Shown: piece by piece, positions 14,293 through 19,102 of the stretch
How the letters are laid out: every line of letters begins with the position of its first letter
Numbering within the stretch: the stretch's first letter is position 1
Assembly: GCA_044449445.1 (NCBI GenBank)
Contig: JBIOIA010000029.1
Coordinates: 1 to 19,102 of the forward strand
DNA: 19,102 nt
Direction of reading: 5' to 3'
From: DASXPG01 sp044449445
GTDB taxonomy: Bacteria; Gemmatimonadota; Gemmatimonadetes; Gemmatimonadales; JACORV01
Made by a program: the position numbers and the translations under genes
Notes under the pieces: generated by a model
The model's input: only the letters and a program-made list of their open reading frames with translations
Database searches by the model: none
What the model was told of the DNA's origin: nothing

Positions 14293-16098
14293 ATGACCGG
14301 ACCGCGAGAGACCCGCGGCTTCACCCGTCGCCTCGCCATCGAGACCCCCGAGAGCGTCATCATCGAGCTCGAGCTGGCCGGCCTGGGTTCGCGGTTCGCC
14401 GCGGCCATCGTCGACTCGCTCATCCTCGTGCTGCTCGCTCTGGTTGCGATCCTGATCTACGTCGTCATTGGCCCGGGCTCGACGTCCGGCGCCTGGGCGG
14501 CCGCGATCATGGTCCTCGTCATTTTCGTGATCGTGGCGGGCTATTTCGCACTGTGCGAAGGGCTGATGAACGGCCAGACCCCGGGCAAGCGGCAGTTCGG
14601 GCTGAGGGTCGTCATGGACACCGGGCACCCGCTGACCTTCGGCGCGGCCGTGAGCCGCAACCTGGTGCGGATCGTGGATCTCCAGCTCGGCTACCTGGTG
14701 GGCTGCGCGTTCATCTTCATGCATCCGCACCACAAGCGGCTGGGCGACATCGTGGCCGGGACGATCGTCGTGCGCGACCGGCCCCACGAGCAGCGGCTCA
14801 CGGTGACGGCCGAGCTGCCCGCCGCCGCGCCGCAGGCGGCCGAGGTACCAGCCGCGCCCGCCCAAGTGACCGACGCGCCCGCGCTGACCGACGAGGAGTA
14901 CCGGCTGATCGAGCAGTTCCTGACCCGGCGCGTGCAGCTGGAGCCCGCGGTGCGCAACCGGCTCGCCTACGGGCTGGTCCGGCGTTTCCAGGACCAGCTG
15001 CCGCGCGAATCGCGCGGCGTCGAGACCCGGCTGGAGGCGCTGCTCGCGCTGGAGCGCGCGCGCCGCAGCGGCGCGATGGCCGGCGCTCGCGCGGCGCGCG
15101 GGGGCGTGGCGAGCGGCTCGTCGCGGTTCGTGGCGCGCCGGCAGGTGGTGTGGGAACAGTTCCGCGCCGACGCGCTCGCGGCCGAGCAGCGCGGGCTCCG
15201 GCAGCTCTCGGGCGAGGCCCTGACGTCGTTCGCGGCGCGCTACCGCGAAGTCACCGCCGACCTCGCGCGCGCGCGGACCTACGGCGTGGACCCGCGGGCG
15301 GTCGAGTTCCTGGAGCGCGCGGTCAGCGCCGGTCACAACGCGCTGTATGGCTTGCGCGGCGTGACGCGCGTGCCGCTCGTGAAGCTGGCGCTGCGCGACC
15401 TGCCGCGCGCCGTGTGGAGCGCGCGCGGGTACGTGCTCGTGGCCTTCCTGCTCACGGCCGTGCCGGCGGCGGGCGGCTACGCGCTGCTGCGCGCGCACCC
15501 GGAACGCGCCGTCGAGCTGTTGCCGGACGGCATGATCGCGCGCGCCGAGGCCGGGGCTTCCGACGCGGCAGCAGGCCGCGGCTACGCCGAGACGCCGTCG
15601 CTGTACCTGCCGATCGTGGCCACGGGCATCATCGCGAACAACGTGCAGGTCGCCTTCACCGCGTTCGCGCTCGGCATCACCGGCGGCGTCGGCACGATCT
15701 ACGTGCTGTTCTTCAACGGCCTGTTTCTCGGTGCGGTGGTCGGCCTGTTCGCGAACTACGGCCTGGCGGGTTGGCTGTTCACGTTCGTGGCGGGGCACGG
15801 TGTGCTCGAGCTGACGGCGATCTTCATTTCGGGCGGGGCGGGGCTGATGATCGGCCGCGCGCTCATCGCGCCCGGGGATGCCCCGCGCAGCGACGCGCTG
15901 GTCGTCGCGAGCCGTCAGGCGGTGCTGCTGGTGGGCCTCGCCACGCTGCTGCTGCTCCTGGCCGGCACGATCGAAGGGCTGCTCTCGGCGAGCGATGCCC
16001 CCGCCGCGATCAAGTTCGGCGTGAGCGCGGCGAGCGCCGTCCTGCTCGCGCTGCTGGCGCTGGCCGGCCGGCGGGAGGCGCGTTCGGCATCGTCCTGA
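14293..16098 (+). CDS. RDD domain fused to SpoIIM (DUF95) domain, membrane protein
   Basis: A 601-residue fusion. Residues about 20-165 form an RDD domain: GLGSRFAAAIVDSLIL with the Arg/Asp pair, two helices, then GQTPGKRQFGLRV and HKRLGDIVAGTIVV. After a Pro/Ala-rich linker (about 175-200) and a charged, mainly helical segment, a SpoIIM/DUF95 domain runs from about 270: FVARRQVVWEQF, YREVTADLARAR, then several helices with IIANNVQVAFTAF, TIYVLFFNGLFLGAVVGL and GHGVLELTAIFISGGAGL. SpoIIM in Bacillus helps membrane remodelling in engulfment; in non-sporing bacteria the homologue usually accompanies MoxR/DUF58 genes with an unknown role. RDD and SpoIIM are normally separate neighbouring genes, so the fusion supports a joint function. 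It has a good -10 just upstream and overlaps the convergent aminotransferase by 89 bp at its 3' end. Confidence 0.92.
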   Translation: MTGPRETRGFTRRLAIETPESVIIELELAGLGSRFAAAIVDSLILVLLALVAILIYVVIGPGSTSGAWAAAIMVLVIFVIVAGYFALCEGLMNGQTPGKRQFGLRVVMDTGHPLTFGAAVSRNLVRIVDLQLGYLVGCAFIFMHPHHKRLGDIVAGTIVVRDRPHEQRLTVTAELPAAAPQAAEVPAAPAQVTDAPALTDEEYRLIEQFLTRRVQLEPAVRNRLAYGLVRRFQDQLPRESRGVETRLEALLALERARRSGAMAGARAARGGVASGSSRFVARRQVVWEQFRADALAAEQRGLRQLSGEALTSFAARYREVTADLARARTYGVDPRAVEFLERAVSAGHNALYGLRGVTRVPLVKLALRDLPRAVWSARGYVLVAFLLTAVPAAGGYALLRAHPERAVELLPDGMIARAEAGASDAAAGRGYAETPSLYLPIVATGIIANNVQVAFTAFALGITGGVGTIYVLFFNGLFLGAVVGLFANYGLAGWLFTFVAGHGVLELTAIFISGGAGLMIGRALIAPGDAPRSDALVVASRQAVLLVGLATLLLLLAGTIEGLLSASDAPAAIKFGVSAASAVLLALLALAGRREARSASS

Positions 16099-17230
16099 GC
16101 CGCTCGGCGGCCTGCTCGAGCAGCTCGAGCGTCGTGCAGAACGCGAAGCGCACCTGGCGCCGGCCGAGCGCCGCGCGGCTGTAGAACGACGAGCCCGGAA
16201 CCGGCGCGACGCCGACCTCGCGCGTCAGCCAGAACGCGAACTCGTCGTCCGCCAGGTCGCTGAGCGCGGAGAAATCGGCCAGGATGTAGTAGGCGCCCTC
16301 GGGCGCCGTCACGTGGAAGCCCGCCGCCACCAGTCCCGCCATCAGCACGTCGCGCCGCTCGCGGTACTCGCTCGCCAGGCTGGCGTAGTAGCCGTCGCCC
16401 AGCTGCTCGATCCCCGCCGCGACCCCCTCCTGGAGCGGCGCCGGCGCGCCGACCGTGAGAAAGTCGTGCACTTTCCGGATCGCCTGCGTGACGCCCGCCG
16501 GCGCCACGATCGTGCCGATCCGCCAGCCCGTCACGCTGAACGTCTTGGACGCGCCGCTGGTCGTGATGGTGCGCTCCCGCATGCCCGGCAGCGTCGCCAT
16601 GGGGATGTGCTCGCCCTCGTAGCAGATGTGCTCGTAGATCTCGTCGGTCACCGCCCACGCGTTGTACCTGTGACACAGCGCGGCGATTGCCTCCAGCTCG
16701 GCGCGGCTCAGCACGCGGCCCGAGGGATTGTTGGGCGTGTTGACGATGATCGCGCGGGTCTGCTTCGAGAACGCCTTCTTGAGCCGCTCGAGGTCGAGCG
16801 GCGCGCCGGCCGCGATCGGGACGTACACCGGCTTCGCGCCGCACAGGATCGCGTCCGGCCCGTAGTTCTCGTAGAACGGCTCGAAGATCACGACCTCGTC
16901 GCCCGGATCCACGATCGCGAGCAGGACCGAGATCATCGCCTCGGTGGCGCCGCACGTGACCGTGAGGTCGGTCTCCGGATCCACCTTCATGCCGTACCAT
17001 TCGTCGTACTTCTTCGAGAGTGCGTCGCGCAGCCGCTTGCTGCCCCACGTGATCGCGTACTGGTTCACGTTATCGCGGATCGCCTTCGCCGCCGCCTCCT
17101 TCAGGATGTCGGGGCAGGGGAAGTTGGGGAAGCCCTGCGCCAGGTTGATGGCGCGGTGCTCGGTGGCGAGCCGCGTCATCGCGCGGATCACCGATTCGGT
17201 GAAGCCGTGGGTCCGCCGGGCGGTGTGCAT
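16010..17230 (-). CDS. PLP-dependent class I/II aminotransferase
   Basis: A 406-residue fold-type I aminotransferase. The PLP lysine is Lys229 in SGASKTFSVTGWR; NTPNNPSG at 164-171 supplies the Asn that contacts PLP, and DEIYEH at 196-201 supplies the conserved Asp and Tyr. The N-terminal INLAQGFPNFPCPD resembles the kynurenine/glutamine/methionine aminotransferase branch and DapC-like enzymes; the amino donor cannot be fixed from sequence. It is a soluble cytoplasmic enzyme. The ATG at 17230 is chosen for the family N-terminus and for a TAGAAT box 7 nt upstream. The recognisable domain ends near RLRTM; about 27 further residues, rich in Pro, Ala and Arg, lie in the part that overlaps the SpoIIM gene antisense and look like a read-in extension, not a folded domain. 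Confidence 0.93.
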   Translation of the reverse strand: MHTARRTHGFTESVIRAMTRLATEHRAINLAQGFPNFPCPDILKEAAAKAIRDNVNQYAITWGSKRLRDALSKKYDEWYGMKVDPETDLTVTCGATEAMISVLLAIVDPGDEVVIFEPFYENYGPDAILCGAKPVYVPIAAGAPLDLERLKKAFSKQTRAIIVNTPNNPSGRVLSRAELEAIAALCHRYNAWAVTDEIYEHICYEGEHIPMATLPGMRERTITTSGASKTFSVTGWRIGTIVAPAGVTQAIRKVHDFLTVGAPAPLQEGVAAGIEQLGDGYYASLASEYRERRDVLMAGLVAAGFHVTAPEGAYYILADFSALSDLADDEFAFWLTREVGVAPVPGSSFYSRAALGRRQVRFAFCTTLELLEQAAERLRTMPNAPPAGRPAPAARAGRRSPRSRRT

Positions 17231-17237
17231 CGGGGTA

Positions 17238-17243
17238 ATTCTA
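17238..17243 (-). promoter_or_regulatory. -10-like hexamer of the aminotransferase gene
   Basis: TAGAAT on the minus strand (5 of 6 to the -10) ends 7 nt before the ATG at 17230, which predicts a leaderless mRNA. No -35 is recognisable upstream; a palindrome lies at that place instead. There is no ribosome-binding site. Confidence 0.5.
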
Positions 17244-17256
17244 GCGCCGTCCGCGC

Positions 17257-17272
17257 CCTGGCGCGCGCCAGG
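17257..17272. promoter_or_regulatory. Perfect 16-bp palindrome at the -35 position of the aminotransferase promoter
   Basis: CCTGGCGCGCGCCAGG is a perfect inverted repeat centred about 34 bp upstream of the aminotransferase start. Its place over the missing -35 element suits a site for a dimeric regulator. With this base composition, about one such palindrome would be expected by chance in the window (hand estimate), so position is the main argument. Confidence 0.3.
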
Positions 17273-17371
17273 TTCGTGCCATCCGTGAGCCACGGCCGAT
17301 CTCTGATTGTCGGTCTTGATGCTGTCCCCGGGCGGACGGCTAAGACGAGGACTGGAGGCCACTTGGTGGAT

Positions 17372-17387
17372 CTGGGGCTCGCCCCAG
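17372..17387. repeat. Small hairpin in the 244-bp intergenic region
   Basis: CTGGGG and CCCCAG form a 6-bp stem around a CTCG tetraloop. No T run follows and no gene ends here, so it is not a terminator for anything visible. The rest of the 17231-17474 gap holds the aminotransferase promoter region and weak promoter-like hexamers (TTGTCG at 17431, CAAATT at 17453); I see no RNA gene in it. Confidence 0.25.
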
Positions 17388-17474
17388 TTGCGCCTTTCGT
17401 CGGGCCCGGGCTATTCAAGTAGCGGAGCGGTTGTCGCTCAGACGTCCTCGCGCAAATTCGCCTTGGGGCCGCAC

Positions 17475-18224
17475 ATGGAAAGTCGAGCACCTTCGCAAGA
17501 GGCGCTTGCTCTCGCGCGCAGATTGATCGAGGCGATGAGTCCCGTCTCTCCCGGTATGGAGCGCAGCCCCCTTGGTGCTTTGCTGGCGAGGCACAGAGAG
17601 CAGGGGACGTTCAAGTCGCGGTTGACGCTGTTGTATGCCGCAAGGTTCAGCCAGAGCGAGCTTGGCCGGCTCGTCGCTTTCTACGAGTCTCCGCTTGGCG
17701 TGCGCGCTGCCGCTGCACAAGGCGACCTGGTGGCAGGCCTCCAGCCGCTGGTCGGTCAGTTGATACGCGAGCACCTCGAGGAATTCAAGGCGACTGTTCT
17801 GAGGCTTCCATCAGCGCCGGAGCCGGGCCGTCGCGAGACGGACGCAGACAAAGCGCTCTTGGATGCTCTTGGCGCCGGATCGACACAACCCAAACCGGCG
17901 GCGAGGCCCGCAAGCACGCGGAAACTCGCAGGTCGGCTGCTCGAGGCGATGGATTTCGACCAGTCGTTCAGTGAGCAGTTCGTTCGCGTGGTGCTACCGC
18001 GTCTTCGGCAGCCTGAGACTGGCGCGAAGCCGGCAAGCGATCAATGGGAGTTCTTGTTGAAATACCTGACCGCTGAGGCATTGAAACCACACGTGATCGA
18101 ATGGTATGCGTCGGCGTTCAACGACGAAGACCTCCTTGAGCTGGTCAAGTTCTACCAGTCGCCTCTCGGCAGGCACCTCGTCGCAGCACAGAAGGAGATG
18201 TCGTCGGAGGCGGTGTCGACGTAG
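17475..18224 (+). CDS. Protein with two DUF2059-like repeats
   Basis: A 249-residue protein made of two related halves. Each half starts with a similar helix (ALARRLIEAM at 12-21, KLAGRLLEAM at 150-159) and ends with the DUF2059 hallmark: LVAFYESPLG at 66-75 and LVKFYQSPLG at 223-232, both followed by a run ending in AQ. A Pro/Ala-rich linker (about 111-148) separates them. DUF2059 proteins are mostly single-domain, exported and of unknown function. Here the ATG at 17475 gives no signal peptide and no membrane helix; upstream in-frame sequence back to a TTG at 17307 does not supply one either, so the protein may be cytoplasmic. The second repeat stops soon after its motif, so its last helix is short. 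Base composition is clearly lower in G+C than in the genes to the left. Confidence 0.72.
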   Translation: MESRAPSQEALALARRLIEAMSPVSPGMERSPLGALLARHREQGTFKSRLTLLYAARFSQSELGRLVAFYESPLGVRAAAAQGDLVAGLQPLVGQLIREHLEEFKATVLRLPSAPEPGRRETDADKALLDALGAGSTQPKPAARPASTRKLAGRLLEAMDFDQSFSEQFVRVVLPRLRQPETGAKPASDQWEFLLKYLTAEALKPHVIEWYASAFNDEDLLELVKFYQSPLGRHLVAAQKEMSSEAVST

Positions 18225-18276
18225 ATGGGCGGTCGACGCCCTACCAGCGCGTCGCACCTAGTTGAAGCCCTGTTCC

Positions 18277-18281
18277 AGGAG
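18277..18281 (+). promoter_or_regulatory. Shine-Dalgarno site of the putative lipoprotein gene
   Basis: AGGAG stands 5 nt before the ATG at 18287. This well-spaced site fixes the start and contrasts with most genes of the window, which lack one. Confidence 0.6.
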
Positions 18282-18286
18282 CTGTC

Positions 18287-19102
18287 ATGGTCGTGTCGCG
18301 TCATCTCCGGCTGGGCGCCCGCTCTCTGATTGCCGCAGTTGTGTTCAACGTGGCCTGTTCCGATCGCTCGCCCGACCCGACCTTAAGCCCGAACCACGCA
18401 CCATCCGCCGCCGCGCTGACGTCGCAACTAGTCATCGCCGCCCGGAACGGGCCGATGGTGCTGACGACGCGAGACGGGCGTCCTACGTTCGTGCCCGTCT
18501 CCCCCAGTAAGGAGAACGATCTTCGCGCGTCGTCGACGGCAGGTTCGGCCTTGGCGGCGCTAAGGCGGACAACGGAACGCTGGGTGGACAAGGGTGGAAG
18601 GGCTCACGCGGTCGTGCTCCTGCATGATGCAGAGGAGGCTAGGTCCGGCAAGCCGCCGCAGATGGTTTTTCATCTTGTCGACGGCAGGCCAGCTTCGGCC
18701 ATGCAGTTCGGGTACCGGCGAGAGGGCAGGCAATGGGTGGTCGCTGCAACGCGGTTCATCGTGTTCGATACTTTGGGCAGGGAGACAGGAGAAGTACGTG
18801 CCACGACAGTCGCCACCGAACGTGCGTCGCTGCTGCGCGACATCACGAGACCGGCGACCGATGCTCTAACTGTGCTCGCGCGCAAGATCCTAATGCCCGA
18901 GCCACTTTACGCGGACGATGGCCCCTGCGACAATCTGCGTAACGCAATGATCGCCGCGGACGCTGTGGCCACTGCGGCTGTGGCAGCGTTGGTAGCCGCT
19001 GGCATCGCCTGTGCCACCGGACAGGTGGAGATCTGCTTTCTGATCCCGGAGCTCAAGACAGCCGCGGATCTGGCAATTGCGGCCGCGGCCGCGGCCACCG
19101 CC
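18287..19102 (+). CDS. Putative lipoprotein with Ala-rich, Cys-containing C-terminal region, cut by right edge
   Basis: I do not recognise the family. The frame is open from ATG 18287 through the last base (272 residues seen). The N-terminus has Arg residues, a hydrophobic stretch (SLIAAVVFNVA) and Cys24, giving a lipobox-like NVAC; the Asn at -3 is atypical, so lipidation is likely but not certain. Residues 30-210 form a polar domain with beta-like segments (MVFHLVDGRPA, WVVAATRFIVFD). From 214 on, the sequence changes to alanine-rich helix-like stretches with Cys214, Cys242 and Cys250, and it ends in an Ala run at the edge. Such a segment could be a membrane-inserting or disulfide-bonded helical hairpin. 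It follows the DUF2059 gene by 62 bp on the same strand. Use of codons such as TTA, CTA and AGA fits the lower G+C of this end of the window. Confidence 0.65.
   Translation, partial: MVVSRHLRLGARSLIAAVVFNVACSDRSPDPTLSPNHAPSAAALTSQLVIAARNGPMVLTTRDGRPTFVPVSPSKENDLRASSTAGSALAALRRTTERWVDKGGRAHAVVLLHDAEEARSGKPPQMVFHLVDGRPASAMQFGYRREGRQWVVAATRFIVFDTLGRETGEVRATTVATERASLLRDITRPATDALTVLARKILMPEPLYADDGPCDNLRNAMIAADAVATAAVAALVAAGIACATGQVEICFLIPELKTAADLAIAAAAAATA

Noticed and set aside
17281..17400. A tRNA or REP/transposase-associated repeat in the gap before the DUF2059 gene
   Set aside because: GTCC/GGAC and CTGGGG/CCCCAG can pair, but there is no cloverleaf, no T-loop consensus and no second copy of the sequence in the window.
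19070..19102. Repeated GCGGCC units at the right edge as a microsatellite
   Set aside because: They are alanine codons of the open frame, too few and too irregular to call a separate repeat.

Overview
The window is very GC-rich, densely packed chromosomal DNA from a bacterium. The gene families (an M1 peptidase with a GMEYP signature, an NtrY-like kinase, a MoxR/DUF58/DUF4350/DUF4129 cluster and a divergent creatininase-family protein), the many GTG starts and the near absence of Shine-Dalgarno sequences fit a soil-type high-GC lineage such as Gemmatimonadota. That assignment is an inference from memory of such genomes, not a database result. No rRNA, tRNA, CRISPR array, insertion sequence or phage gene is visible.

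Layout. (1) 1-1345, minus strand: a creatininase-family protein followed 8 bp later by a secreted protein that runs off the left edge. (2) 1355-7135, plus strand: a very long NtrY-like membrane histidine kinase, then an exported M1-family zinc metallopeptidase. (3) 7132-9500: an ornithine cyclodeaminase/mu-crystallin family reductase (minus) divergent from an APC-family amino-acid permease (plus), probably an amino-acid or imine metabolism pair. (4) 9478-16098: a five-gene minus-strand operon with every junction overlapping (polytopic membrane protein, DUF4129, DUF4350, MoxR AAA+ ATPase, DUF58), divergent from a plus-strand gene that fuses an RDD domain to a SpoIIM (DUF95) domain. I read this as one envelope-associated MoxR system; its function is unknown to me. 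(5) 16010-17230, minus: a PLP-dependent class I/II aminotransferase. (6) 17231-19102: a visibly less GC-rich segment with a 244-bp intergenic region, a protein with two DUF2059-like repeats, and the start of a putative lipoprotein with an alanine-rich, cysteine-containing C-terminal part cut by the right edge.

Gene packing is extreme. All three convergent pairs overlap at their 3' ends (4, 23 and 89 bp), and the three divergent gaps are only 9, 29 and 44 bp. Three genes (permease, RDD-SpoIIM fusion, aminotransferase) have a -10-like hexamer 6-9 nt before the ATG and no ribosome-binding site, which suggests leaderless or near-leaderless transcripts. The most interesting content is the MoxR locus with its RDD-SpoIIM fusion, the creatininase homologue with rearranged metal-ligand positions, the possible leaderless promoters, and the compositionally distinct right end.
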